This document shows positions 24,345 to 36,046 of a stretch of DNA of 64,000 nucleotides, piece after piece; position 1 is the stretch's first letter, and every line of letters begins with the position of its first letter. The notes under the pieces are model-generated. The model searched no databases. It was not told the origin of the DNA and saw only the letters and a program-made list of their open reading frames with translations. The DNA lies in the NCBI GenBank assembly GCA_029817715.1, contig JARUPY010000387.1, positions 6,324,001 to 6,388,000 on the forward strand, in the 5' to 3' direction. Source of the stretch: Melastoma dodecandrum. Lineage: Eukaryota > Streptophyta > Magnoliopsida > Myrtales > Melastomataceae. A program made the position numbers and the translations under genes.

Positions 24345-26790
24345 TCAAGGTTCCCAAGAAAAATGTGCAATCTCTTCGCGAGAACTCTCGATCAACTCCT
24401 GAAGCTCTTCCAAAGACTGAAGATCTTCACCGCAAACTACTGTGACTCCTTTCAAAGCGCGCACAGATTCTTTCAGGCTCTCAACTGTTGCAGTTGCCTC
24501 ATCAGCCTCTGCTACAACCTTCTTAAGAGAGTCTTCCCGATCCGCCTTGGCCTGAATGCAATCAGATAATTGTCTCCGAAGTTCTTCAATTTGAGTGTCG
24601 TCATCGGCAAGTTGGCTTTCAAGAGTGGTCTTCTCTGTCATCATAGCTTCCCTTTTATCTTCAGCTATGGCAAGACGGTCTTTAATTACTGCGATTTCTT
24701 TATCCCGATTTGCGGCAGTCATCGCCTCACCAATGGTCTTGGCCAAGTCCGAATATTGTATAGAGCTCTGCGTATATTTATTGACTAAGGAATGAATGGG
24801 AGCTAGATCTAGATGCTCACACTTGTTGATGAGATTAAGAGCATCCTTAATTTCCTTGACGATGGTATGGCCTCCACTGAAAGGAGTCCTGGAAATCTTA
24901 TCCTTGACATCCTCCCAAATACTGGCTACAAACCTCTTATAAGCTCGTGAGGCTATAGAGTCAAGGCAGAAGGATGTAACGGCTGGTGCAGTTGAAATTT
25001 GACATTTGTTTTCCTCAGGATGGGCCTTTTCCTTTATGACGTGCTTATCCTTGCGAAGTGGCCTCAAAAGCTCTTCACCAAGAGGGCTCACTACAGAAGG
25101 ATCATCGCTATCACCCATAAAGTCTACTAATTCTTCTACCAACTCATTTTCAGCTGGGACAACATCATCTGGCACGTCTTCAACTATAAACGGGGCCTCA
25201 AGATCATGCCTTGAACGCCTTTGCCTCTTGAAATGTCTTTCCTCATCCGGAGTAAACATGCGCGATTCGATTCAGCAAGCTTCTTGCAAATACCACCATC
25301 TTTACGCTGAGGATGATGTGCCCCGGCGATGAGTGTCTCTATCCCTTGTCTAAGATAATCATTATGTTTTATCTTCCACCATCTGAAGTACCTCTCTGAA
25401 CAATAAGTGTCCAACTCGGCATGAGCAATCGGAGCAGTAGGCACATATAATCGAGAATTGGTTTTGTTGCGAATCGACATACGCCATAATGTGAAGCCTT
25501 CGTTTAATGAAGATGATCGCATGTTGCGCTTCAACGCATATGGAATGTCCTGATAAAACCCGAGCTGTCTGCTGAAGTGAGGAGGATTGTAAGGCTCCAC
25601 AATAAAGAAGTTGCCACCCCTCAGTGTCAAATAACATGAGCGAATGCTCATAAAAAAACTCAACGAGTTCTCATCAGAATCAGGAGAATCCTCAATCCAA
25701 AGGCCTCCCTTCCTATGGAATAAGTTGTGACGCCAATATGCATTCCTTCCATTATGAATGCGTTCTCGAGCTGCACGATCACTAAAGTAACGCGCCCCAC
25801 CCTCACCAGAGTAACCAACCATCCAAGGGCCAACAACTTCGTTTGGAATAGGGTAGTGAGTTTGGAAATAGAAAGACATCCATCCATACACGTAATGCAC
25901 TGGAAAACATACCCTGGGATTCCCGGCAGGAGTGGAGCGAGAAATTTCATTCAGTCCTCGATACAAGAGGGCTAACACAGGTATCGCAAGACTAAAACTT
26001 TTGGCCCTATCGGATTATGTGATTTCTTCGGACGGAAGGATTTCTTTGTCACACGTTTTGGGGGCTTATCATATTTTCTCGCTCCCCTAAACCAAAATTG
26101 GATCCACCGCGAGATAGAAACAATCTTCTTCTTGTCATCCTTGTTCTCGACATGCTCATTTTTGTCGATGTCGCTATTGATTTTTGAGAGGCGAGAAAAC
26201 GCAGCAAACAAATATTCGCAACTCTTTGGAAGAAACCTCCTACGAGAATTCGATCCGGTAAGTTCTTTCAAGCATGGTACGGTCTCTTCGTACATGTCAC
26301 CATAAATAGGGAGTCCCCCAAGCTTGTAAAGATCCCAAAGCGAAATAGAAAATGCTCCGTGGGATGTCTCCAAAACGTTATACTCTGGACACCAAGCTTC
26401 ACAGAAAGCACGCATAATGTCGGCAATACGATCATAACTGTAACGCGAGCAAATAATAGCATCATAGATATGAGCTTTCCTAAGGATCTCTTCGTTACGA
26501 GCAGCCGCATCCTCAAGCCATTCCCAATATTTTGCAATATAGCAGGATTCACCACGAAGGCGAAATAAAGAGCCCCAACGGGATGTCCCGCCAATAATAT
26601 TTTTTCCTAATGAAGGAGATGGCATTGGCTCGGCTGGGCATGAGTGAGGTAGTGGTTGTAACGACCATCTGTCCAAGGAAGAATCATCAAGGATTTTCTA
26701 TGACCATTGGTCTAAGTCATCATGATCTAATTCGGCACGAAGAGGAGCATATATACCGATCCTGGGAGGAAGGGCAATCAACTTTAGGCC
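24345..26790 (-). pseudogene. A1 antisense gene: plant mobile domain + coiled coil (broken)
   Basis: Three minus-strand open stretches in three frames (26790-25972, 25978-25184, 25259-24345) read as one protein of about 800 residues. The first has the PMD (aminotransferase-like plant mobile domain) pattern: EILRKAHIYDAIICSRYSYD, AFCEAWCPEYNVLETSHG and SISLWDLYKLGGLPIYGDMY. The second has YGWMSFYFQTHYP and YSGEGGARYFSD. The third is acidic and then a long heptad-like coiled coil (about 24360-24790). Lesions are a TAG at 26698-26700 and frameshifts near 25975 and 25255. It lies between integrase and PPT, opposite to the element. Its role is unknown; PMD proteins of Arabidopsis (MAIN, MAIL1) act in silencing and genome stability. 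Confidence 0.82.
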
Positions 26791-28780
26791 ATCATTGACG
26801 TCAATTTTTTTCTCTGCCACACATAAATATTTATGCCCGGATGATAACTACTCGGTGAAGTAAACCATGATTTCTGAAAAGATAGAAGACAAAGGAAATC
26901 ACCGTGAGTCACTACAGTAACATAATTGAGCGCCCCCGGCCAAGGAATACAAGGGTGGAGATTTAATTCGGATAAGAATCGATGGGCACTCTTAAAGTGA
27001 GAATAAGAGTGCATAAAAAATGATAATAATAATAATAAATAAATGACAAATAAAGTTGCTGAAAAAAAAAAAAGAAGTCACGAGGGCCAACTAAACCTTG
27101 GAAGACTCTCAGGTCGCCGAATCCCTCGACAAATGAAGCAATGAAGTTACCTTGATCCTCAATTGCACTAAGTTCTGTACTGAAGGACAAAAAGTGCACA
27201 CGGATATAGCCGCAACGAGAAGCGGAATAATGGGGACGATCCTCACGTCCCGAATGAAGTATTTAACCGTATCCTGCAAGTAATTCAAAAAGAATATATA
27301 GAAGAAGTCTAGGCACATCAACAAAAAAGTCGAGCAGTGCGTATTTAATCCAAACACTAAAATTTTCGTCTGCGTGGCTGGCTGGCTATATATTGGCATT
27401 TACAAGAAATAGAGAGGAAAAGCTTTACTCCGCCACGATTTGAATGCAAGCACAAAAGTCAAACCGCAGGGAGTAACGATAAGAGAAAAGGGAAATATAA
27501 TAAAGAAGAAGAAAGAAACGAAGACCATGAGACTCCACACAAGGACAAAATTACTGGTTTGCATCGAACGAAGATAAAATAATGAATAGTAGCGAGCCTA
27601 GCACGGAGGACAGTCTTGACGTTTTGTTCTTTTGGTTCCGAAGACTAAAAAAGTAACAATAAAATAAAATAATATCATGAGAGGTCACGGCAAGTCATGA
27701 TGAAGAGCAAACAAAGCAACCAGCAATTATTTGAGCGAAAGTGTGTGCAATTCCTCTTCTCGGGTGAAATCATTGTAAATATGTATAAGAAAAAAATTGT
27801 TCGGTCAATTCTTCTTTAGAAAAAAAAGAGAGAAGAGCCGAAGACTCCAAGGCGGTTGTCATGGGCAAAGATGATACCGCAAGATCCCACGCAAGGAAGA
27901 AATTATTGGCTTGCGTTAAATAAGGAACTAGCAATAGCCATGGATGAAAACAAGCTGAGCAATTGTTATTTATCGAATTCTTGCTGAATAAGACCGAATG
28001 AAGGATCACGTACGTGTTTCTGCAAAACGAAAAAAAAAAAACGGACAATATATTAATGATGAAGTCATCAAAAGCGGAAGCCTTATAGGATCACCAACTA
28101 AGGGAACGCATTTGATAAAGAAAAGGAACTTAAATTACCTCTTGATGTTAGCAAGGGTAATCACCGAGACACACGACAATGGAAAACGGAAGATAAAGGA
28201 AATCGTTGCGACGCTCTAATCAAGGTTGAGATGACTTGCTTGATTGAAATTTGAATGAAAAGCACAATGCATGAGGACTCTATTTATAGGCGTGACCTCA
28301 TATGTGATTCATCGAGAAATCTGATATTTCCTTTAAGATTTCGTAGGATCCAAATCAATGTTTTAAAATATTTGATACGATTCAACACCACGGTGGGAAG
28401 AGGAATACGAGAATCTAATGGAAATCTTATTGAGATTTCACATGGGGTATTATTCTCACATGATCTAATAATATATATATTTCAGAGAGATATTATACAC
28501 CCACTTCACAAAGAAATAAAATATATTTCGGATACAAGTCCGAGGATGGCTCATAAACTTGTGAGATCAAGTGTCGTATCATATCGGATCTCCAATATAT
28601 ATGTATGATTTCAAAGCACATATATATTTGACATGAGGGTTGTCATATAAATATATATGGGATATAAGGAAGCTTCCTGAGATCGCGTAGATGTTCCTAT
28701 ACAAAGAAACGTATTATACTTTAATTCTAAGCTCTCTGCTGTATATACGCATACGAGATACAAATTAAAGTGGGGGCATT
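26791..28780. other. 5' side of A1 antisense gene, antisense promoter, and PPT
   Basis: No further domain is recognised. A minus-strand TATA box (TATAAATA, 28281-28288) lies upstream of the antisense PMD gene, so leader exons and introns may fill 26.8-28.25 kb. The polypurine tract next to the 3' LTR reads AAATTAAAGTGGGGGCATT (28762-28780), matching the equivalent site of A2. Confidence 0.6.
28281..28288 (-). promoter_or_regulatory. Putative TATA box for A1 antisense gene
   Basis: TATAAATA on the minus strand in CTATAAATAGAG context, about 1.5 kb upstream of the first recognisable PMD residues. The position suits an independent antisense promoter, but no transcript evidence exists here. Confidence 0.45.
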
Positions 28781-29600
28781 TGTAGACATTAAAATTTTAT
28801 TAATGTCGAAGTAATGTTATTCGGTTCAAGAAATCATATATTATATCGACCGATATGACATCAAATATTTTACACTCATTTAGTGTGAAATTAATATAAT
28901 TACTACTTGGACTTGAAATTACATAAAGTCCAAGGATATTAGATGATTTTGGGTTGAATAAGCCCGACCCATTCATATATTGGGTTGAATAAGCTTTAGT
29001 CTAGCCCATGAGTTAATTCATATGTTGGCCCATCCATGGTCCGACCCATTTAAACTTCGGCCCAATCCAAAGTCCGGTCCAATATGACCCCTAAGCCTAT
29101 GCATCTTTGTCCCACATCGGAAGGAGATGGCACATAAGGACTTCTCAACTCCTATATAAAAGGATTCCCTTCCCATCTTTGGGACACAACTTCAAGAGTG
29201 AGGAGCTCCTTCGATAGCGAAGTTCTTGAGCATCTTTTCCTCACTTGATCAACGACGAAGTGCTGCCAGATCAAGCTTCTACAACAGCCCCAGTGTTCTT
29301 CGTCCATCTTCAGAAAACTCTCCAGATCAAGCTTCTACAGCCCTGGTGATCTTCGTAGCTCCTGAAGACCCGCCGGATCAAGCTCTACAACTCCAGCATC
29401 TTCATCAACATACCTCCCTGAAGCTCCAGCGGATATTCGCCAGAGCATCAACCATTCCAAATTTCGGATAACTCGAAGTATAGAATCAGAGGACTCACGT
29501 GCTTTGTCCCTGATAAAGATTGAACCTGCTATTTCACAATACGATAATTTGTACGTTGCTTCCGGTCTATATACGGACTGTGAGATATTTTACGTCAACA
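28781..29600 (+). repeat. 3' LTR of A1
   Basis: 820 bp, about 97.7% identical by eye to 15890-16709, followed directly by the target duplication GACCA. The last third differs most (CGTCCGTGATAG versus TGTCCCTGATAA). Confidence 0.95.
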
Positions 29601-29657
29601 GACCACTCACTCTTCGTGACAAACAAACACATCACATGCTTGATATGTCACAATGAG

Positions 29658-31274
29658 TGTGAACATTAGATTCTCGCATGGAAATATTAGCGTACAAATT
29701 GTCGTATTAAAATAAGTAGCGGGCTCTGTCTCTAGTCACGAGAAAAGCACGTGATTCCTCTAATTCGATCTTCGAAGAATAACGGTTGTGGATGGTAATC
29801 TTGAAGCTCTGGCAGAATTTTGGCAGAATTTCGGTATGAAATATGAATGAAGTCGCCGGGGCCTTTGGGCGTGATCTGGCAGAGCTTCGGTTTGATTGAT
29901 GAAGTCGTCGGGGTCTTTGGGCGTGATCCGGTAGAGCTTCGGTTTAATGAAGTCGTCGGGGCCTTTAGGCATAATCCAACAGAACCTCGAGGCGTGTTGC
30001 AGAAGAACATCAGGCGATGGACGTCGGCAGAGCTTCGGCGAGCAGGAGGCAGCAAGAGTCTTCGAGAGCTTCAAGAGTCTTCTCTTCACTTATGTGTGCT
30101 GTGTATTGTTGTTTTGTGTATTGACAAAGAGGTATAGCCGTTGTCGAAGAATATAATATCCGAGAATATCGTTCGGGAAGAATATTGTTGTGTGTGCAAT
30201 ATGACCGCTGGGAAAATATAACTCCTAGAGATTATACCATCGTGAGAATATCGCCATCCCGTTATGGGGCCTTCAGAGATGAAACTACCAGAGATGCCTT
30301 TGGAGATATACCCGCAAGATGGGCCTTCGGAGATATACCCGCTTGAGGGGCCTTCGGAGATAAACTCGCAAGAGGGGGCCTTGTGAGATATACCCGCAAG
30401 AGGGGCCTTCGGAGATGAACCCGCAAGAGGGACCTTCGGAGATATATCCACTAGTGGGGGCCTTCGGAGATGAACCCGCAAGAGGGGCCTCGGAGATGAA
30501 CCCGCAAGAGGGGGCCTTCGGAGATATTCCCGCCAGAGGGGCCTTCGGAGATAAACCCGCTATGGGGCCTTCGGAAATAAACTCGCAAGAGGAGCCTTCG
30601 GAGATAAACCCTCTATTGGGCTTTTAGAGATATACCCGCTATGGGGCCTTCGGAGATAAACCCTCTATTTGGCTTTTAGAGATATACCCGCTATGGGGCC
30701 TTCGGAGATAAACCCGCAAGAGACGCCTTCAGAGATAAACCCGCAAGATGAGCCTTCACCACTGCATTACCCACAGAGGGGCCTTCGCCGCCATGCCACC
30801 CGCCGAGGGGCGTTCGCCGCACCACCCACAGAGGGGCCTACAGAGAACCGGCTAGAGGGGCCTTCGCCGCACTACCCACAGAGGGCCTTTGGAGAACCCT
30901 CTAGAGGAACCTTCACCGTCACACCACCCACCGAGGGACCTTCGTCACAGGCCGCACCACCCGTCGAGGGGCCTTCGCCGCGCCACACCAACCGCTGAGG
31001 GGCCTTCAAAAAAATAACTAGAATCTCTTTATAAGCCAATGGGGCTTAAGAGAATAAGAGAGGAGAGAATTTTGTCTGTGAGTAGTGTGAAGTGAATGAA
31101 TGGGGAGGCCTCTATTTATAGAGCTTCAAGGTCAATCTATAATAGGTTGCTGGTTTCCCCATAATTGGTAACTTCCAAATGGACCGGGCTATGAGATGGG
31201 CTAGGAATTGGGCTTGAAACAAAAAGATTTAGCACATCCTATGATTTGGGCTTGGCAAAATTTTAATATCTACA
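29658..31274 (-). repeat. 3' LTR of A2 (1617 bp)
   Basis: The minus-strand start TGTAGATATT follows a PPT (GAATTAAAGTGGGGGCATT, 31275-31293). A TATA box (TATAAATA, 31113-31120) lies about 155 bp in. The end (ATCTAATGTTCACA) aligns in patches with the A1 LTR end (CACGTGCTT, GATAATTTGTACG versus GACAATTTGTACG). It is twice the size of the A1 LTR because of the minisatellite at 30262-31015. Confidence 0.85.
30262..31015 (+). repeat. Minisatellite inside A2 LTR, about 27 units of 24-30 bp
   Basis: The plus-strand unit is approximately GGGGCCTTCGGAGATAAACC plus CGCAAGAG. The left two thirds keep GAGATAAACCCGCAAGAG. The right third changes to a GCCGC-rich variant (GGGGCCTTCGCCGCACCACC). Units near 27 bp keep reading frames open and create repeat ORFs on both strands that are not genes. 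The array sits between the TATA box and the LTR end, the same place as the shorter repeats in the A1 and B LTRs. Confidence 0.92.
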
Positions 31275-31375
31275 AATGCCCCCACTTTAATTCGTGTCTC
31301 GCATGCTTATATATTTCAGAGAGACGAGAATTAAAGTATTGAAGCGACGTACATATATCTCATTCAACTACATGA

Positions 31376-31850
31376 AGATTGAGTCGTTCAAAGTTTATAC
31401 TCGCGTGGAAAGGAGTATTATATGGAGATATAATCGTTCACAGTTTATACTCGTGTGGACATAGAGTATTATACGAAGATAATGTTGGTCACAGTTTATA
31501 CTCGTGTGCAAAGGAGTATTATATGAAAATTGAGTTGGTCAGAGTTTATACTCGTATGGAAAGGAGTATTATATTTTATTTAGCCGTTCATAGTTTATAA
31601 TCGTGCGGGCCATGAATATTACATTTTATTTAGCCGTTCACAGTTTATACTCGTGTGGGCCAGGAGTATTACATTTAGATTTTTTTTTAGTTTTTTTCTT
31701 TTCTTTTTTTTTGCTTTTTTTGTTTTTATTTTTATTTTTTTTTACTTTCTTTTTTTTTGCTTTTTTTTTTTATTTTTTTTTATTTTTTTTATTGTTTTTT
31801 TTTTCGTGCAGTTTAGGCTCATGCAACATGGAGCATTATTCTTCAGGCCT
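31376..31850 (-). repeat. Expanded tandem repeats after A2 integrase
   Basis: At least six units based on GTTCACAGTTTATACTCGTG and GAGTATTATA, read here on the plus strand, followed by a long T-rich run (31680-31803). They are the reverse complement of the A1 unit at 24136-24240. Array length differs markedly (two clear units in A1). Confidence 0.88.
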
Positions 31851-32143
31851 CGCTTCAGGAACTTCCCATTGATTGGTCCAACTCGTACTCCATCTTGATC
31901 AACTATCTTATAGACGCCCCCAGTGTAAGCCTCTTGGACTACGTATGAACCATCCCACTTGGATGTGAATTTGCTCCCGGTCTTATGCGTGAGGATTATA
32001 GGTCTTCACACCGCCAAAACAAGGTCACCTACTTGAAAGGAGCGAGGTCGTACTTTTTTGTTAAAAAACTTCGACATCCTCGCCTGATAGCATTCAATCC
32101 GCTGCTGGGCTTCAAGACATTTCTCATCCAAAGCTTCTAGTTC

Positions 32144-33090
32144 CTACAAGCGCAATCGCGCATTATCTTCCTGACAAAGTCCCTCTTGTATGGCTATTCG
32201 CAGTGACCGTATTTGTCGTTCAAGTGGAAGGACCGCTTCAACGCCGTAGACCAACGAGTATGGCGTCATTTGAGTCGCGGTTCTATACGTCGTACGATAC
32301 ACCCATAGAGCTTCTCCGACTCGTTCATGCCAATATCTCCTAGCTTTATCGACCACCTTTTTTGGAAGATTGCATAGCGTTTTATTGAACGCCTCTGCCA
32401 ACCCGTTTGCGGCCGCATAATACATGGAAGAGTTATATTGTTTAAAACCAAATTGCTCAAAAAATTTATCAATGGCCTTATTAGAGAAATTCCGGCCATT
32501 ATCTGTGATGATATAGCGAGGCACACCATAACGAAAAATAATATTATTCTTGATGAAGGTGATCACCGTTTCTTTCTTCACTTCTCGAAAGGATGCGGCA
32601 TCGGCCCATTTGGAGAAATAGTCTATTGCTACTAGAATATATGAGTGACCTCCGATGATTTGGGTGTAATGGGTCCTACGACATCTAGCCCCCAGGCTTC
32701 AAATGGCCAAGATGCTATAGTTGGATGAAGTGGTTCGGGCGATTGATGGATGAAGTTGGCATTAAATTGACATGCTTGACACTTCTTTGCATATTCCATA
32801 CAATCCTTTACCATTGTCGGCCAATAATAACCCATCCTCTTCAATTGGAAGTGAAGTTTAGGACCAGATTGATGAGCCCCACAAACTCCAGAATGCGCCT
32901 CCTCTAGTGCTTTGGCGGCTTCTTCCACTGCAAGGCATCGCAAGAATACTCCTTCAAAGGATCGCCGATAAAGAGTATTTTTAAAATATATGAATCGAGG
33001 CACTCTTCTCCTTACATCTACTTTTTGTCGTGGGTCATTAGGCAGCTTTCTGTGCTCGAGAAAATCGATGAGTGGTTGTCTCCAATCTTG
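32144..33090 (-). pseudogene. A2 integrase pseudogene
   Basis: Homology begins near 33080 (NIEDQDWRQPLIDFLEH) and runs through the zinc domain (GVCGAHQSGPK, YAKKCQACQF), GLDVVGPI, ITDNGRNFSN and NGLAEAFNK. A small indel near 32635 splits it into two frames (33003-32632 and 32581-32144), and it decays after about 32144. As in A1, it sits in the -1 frame relative to the upstream RNase H. Confidence 0.9.
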
Positions 33091-33095
33091 GTCCT

Positions 33096-33911
33096 CTATG
33101 TTACAAACGGATATGAGATTATTTCATTTGTTTCCTCCTTGTCAGGGACCGGTGGAACTGCCCATGCTTGACATAATCTGATGATGACCTCCCTATCTAC
33201 TGAAGTGAGTGCAGAAGCAAGACTCGCCAAGGCATCTGCCTGTGCATTTTCCTTTCTCGGTATATGACTTATTGTAATATACGGAAACCACCCTGCGAGT
33301 TTAACCGCATAGTTATGATAAGGCAAAAGCTCTGGCTTGCGAACCTCGTATGTGGATAGAAGTTGATTAATCACAAGCTTGGAGTCTCCATATATCCTCA
33401 AACTATATACTTTGTTATCCATGTCCATTTCTAATCCGAGTATGAGAGCCTGATACTCAGCCATATTATTTGAGCATAACTGAGTGAGGGTATATGCATA
33501 AGGGATGATATCTCCATTGGATGTGACGAAGACAACTCCAGCTCCCGCGCCTCTTTGTGTAGCTAACCCATCAAAGAACATTTTCCATGGAGAAGGAACA
33601 TCAACCAACATTACTTCCATATCGGGTAATTCTTCCGATACTTTCCAATTATCTGGTATAGGATGATCCGCCAAGAAGTCAGCCAAAGCTTGTCCCTTCA
33701 CAGCCTTTTGAGGAACATACAAGATCTCAAACTCTTGGAGCATAAGTGCCCATTTCGTGAGATGCCCAAATAGAACCGGCCTCGACATTATATATTTGAG
33801 AGGATCTGCCCGTGATATGAGACGAACAGAGTGTGCCTGCAGATAATGTCGTATCTTTTGAATGGCAAACATTAAAGCAAGACATGTCTTCTCAATTGGA
33901 GAGTAATTCAA
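33096..33911 (-). pseudogene. A2 RNase H + aRNase H segment
   Basis: The 271-residue open stretch begins in the gypsy RNase H (NYSPIEKTCLALMFAIQK). It continues through the archaeal-type RNase H (FDGLATQRGAGAGVVF, where FDGS is FDGL; NNMAEYQALILGLE; YGDSKLVINQL; NAQADALASLA). It ends with ISYPFVT and a TAG at the same codon region as A1. Confidence 0.9.
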
Positions 33912-34081
33912 CTCCGCTCTGGTTAAAGTCCTGCTTAAATAGTACAGGGCATTTTCTTTTCCATTATCGTTCTCCTGAGCTAACAGAACTCCTAGTGAAG
34001 CTTCTTGTGCTGCTATATAAAGTATGAGAGGTCTCCCTTGAATAGGCGCACTAAGGACTGGTGGCTTTGATAAATAAGCCT

Positions 34082-34969
34082 TTATACTGTTGAATGCATT
34101 TTTACACGCTTCGTCCCACTCAAAAGGAGTACCTTCTTCATCAATTTATGAAAGGGATGGCATCGTCCTGCCAAGTTTGATATAAACCTTCGAATGTATG
34201 CAAGTTTCCCTTGAAGGGTCTTCAACTCATGTATATTCCTTGGTTCTAGCATCTTCATAATCGCATCTATCTTTGATTGATCGACTTCAATGCCTCGATG
34301 TCGAACGACAAATCCAAGGAACTTTCCCGAAGGGAACCCGAATGCACACTTCAATGGGTTCATCTTCAGTTGATATTTGCGCAGTCTGTCAAATACTTTT
34401 CTAAGGTCATCGATATGATCGTGCCTTTGTCTGGATTTGACAACCAGATCATCCACGTAACACTCTACATTCCTGTGGAGAATATCATCAAAGATCCGTT
34501 GCATAGCTCGTTGATAAGTTGCTCCCGCATTCTTCAACCCAAAAGGCATCATCTTATAACAATATATGCCTTTTGGAGTACGAAAAGCTGTCATTTCCTC
34601 ATCCTTCGGATCCATTCGGATTTGATTGTATCCCGATGATCCATCCATAAAACTGAGAGCTTCATAGCCCGTGGTCGCGTCCACCATTATCTCAGTAATT
34701 GGAAGAGGAAAATCGTCTTTGGGACATGCATTATTAAGATCACGAAAATCAACGCAAACTTGGAGTTGACCATTCTTTTTCCTAGCAGGTACAATAGTTG
34801 CAATCCATGTTGGATATTTCACCTCCCGAATAAATCTAGCTTCAATAAGCTTATTGATTTCGGTCTCTATCAATGGGATCAACTCTGGGCGAGAACGTCG
34901 TTGAGCTTGCTTTATGGGTCGAACTCCATGCTTAACATGGACTGCTATCTTTGGATCAAGGCCGGGCAT
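34082..34969 (-). pseudogene. A2 reverse transcriptase segment
   Basis: 295 open residues with FRDLNNACPKDDFPLP, FMDGSSGYNQIRMDP, MPFGLKNAGATYQRAM and YVDDLVVKS, all intact. It is separated from the RNase H segment by a frameshift between 34082 and 33911, and from the N-terminal linker by one near 34975-35090. Confidence 0.92.
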
Positions 34970-35089
34970 CTCTTTATAGCTTCATGCGAAGACATCTTTG
35001 TATTCCTTCAACAATTGGATGTATAACTCCTGGGTTAAACTTGTGCTAAGGAATGTAGGACGATGATCTCCTTCCTCCCCAAGATCGAC

Positions 35090-35989
35090 TTATTTCAATT
35101 CGTCAATAGTAGACTTCTTTTTGTCTTCGAATACTTCTGGAGCATCTTCTGCATCATCCTCTTTAGGGAAAGTGTTTTCCTCAGCCTCAGTAATTGTGAC
35201 GTGGTGGGAAGCGACAATATCATTTCCGCTATTACTATGAGATGATTCTCCATTGCTATTGGTAGATACCCATGTCTTCGTGCTCATTTTCAGTACATCA
35301 CCAGTAGTAACTTCAACAACCGTTTGACGCTTCATTCGAGAGGGAACTTTGCTTCGAAGATCCTTTGTATCTTCTATGATAATTGGGATATGTTCTTTTT
35401 TATCAACTCTTTTCCACACCATTCGACTTCTTGGAGCTTGACTCAATCTTAATCGCGTCGATCTTCAAACCTTAATTTCTTCTTTCCGAGTGGGTTTAGG
35501 GCTATCAAGTACTGATCTTTCCACAGAAGGGGCTCCAAGTCGATCAAATACCGAAATTCTCGTCGATTCGGTTGTAGTTTTATCCTCAGCTTCGATGTAT
35601 TGAGTTGAAGCCTTCTTCACTGCTTGATTGACAGGCTTAGGAATGTCATACCCAAGACCGAATTTCAACTTTTGACTATCACCTCCTGGATTAGCCTCTT
35701 TTGAAGCAGCCCCAAGCGCCTTCAAGTCCTCCGTATAACCGGCAGCAGAGATTAACCTAAATGCATTTGGATCAAATCCGTTGGTGCGCCTGTTAGGCAA
35801 TTAATCTGGATAGATAATTGCCCCCTGTTTAGGCCGGACAAAACCTTTTAAAGGCATACTCGTTTGAGCAATTTTCATCACCGGCCCGTTGAGTTCCTTT
35901 GGCACCACTATTTCTTCAGCATGACTACTCACGAAAGGTAGTTCCCCAGCTTTTCGAAGGGGATGGACTAGGAATTGGGCTTGAAACAA
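35090..35989 (-). pseudogene. A2 pol N-terminal linker, broken
   Basis: Three open pieces (35989-35801, 35800-35465, 35446-35090) align with the A1 pol N-terminus (FVSSHAEEIVVPKELN, GFVRPKQGAIIYPD, RRTNGFDPNAFRLISAAGY, SVFDRLGAPS). The first piece starts abruptly at the fusion with the 5' LTR remnant near 35960. Confidence 0.85.
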
Positions 35990-36041
35990 AAAGATTTAGC
36001 ATATACTATGATTTGGGCTTGACAAAATTTTAATGTCTACA
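35961..36041 (-). repeat. 5' LTR remnant of A2 (about 80 bp)
   Basis: Matches the first 80 bp of the A2 3' LTR (TCAAGCCCAAATCATAG, TTTTTGTTTCAAGCCCAATT). It is joined directly to pol coding sequence, so a deletion removed the rest of the LTR, the PBS, gag and protease. Confidence 0.85.
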
Positions 36042-36046
36042 ATGAA

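Larger units (their letters stand above)
15885..29605 (+). mobile_element. Ty3/gypsy Tat-lineage retrotransposon A1, complete with TSD
   Basis: Boundaries are exact: both LTRs are 820 bp, start TGTAGACATT and end ACGTCAACA, and the element is flanked by a perfect 5-bp target duplication (GACCA at 15885-15889 and 29601-29605). The order is LTR, PBS, gag, protease, RT, RNase H, archaeal-type second RNase H, integrase, tandem repeats, antisense PMD gene, PPT, LTR. Dual RNase H plus an extra antisense ORF near the 3' end marks the Tat lineage (Ogre/Retand relatives). I count about 19 differences between the LTRs (2.3%), so insertion was recent but not very recent. Coding regions carry at least one stop and several frame breaks. 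Confidence 0.95.
29653..36046 (-). mobile_element. Truncated A-family gypsy element A2, inverted relative to A1
   Basis: The element reads on the minus strand from 36041 to 29658. Flanks ATGAG (29653-29657) and ATGAA (36042-36046) are a 4/5 match for a target duplication. Both ends carry the LTR start (TGTAGACATTAAAATTTTG at 36041; TGTAGATATTAAAATTTTG at 31274). Only about 80 bp of the 5' LTR remain, fused to the N-terminal linker of pol. PBS, gag and protease are deleted. The 3' LTR is full length (1617 bp) but long. LTR ends differ by several bases in about 77, so A2 is older than A1. It lacks the antisense PMD gene. Confidence 0.9.

Noticed and set aside
30415..30998. Repeat-rich ORFs (PSEINPQE-type) as a protein gene
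   Set aside because: They are translations of the 27-bp minisatellite inside the A2 LTR; unit length near a multiple of three keeps frames open. The LTR is read on the other strand.
31603..31898. Phe-rich ORFs as membrane proteins
   Set aside because: They translate a T-rich run in the A2 post-integrase repeats.
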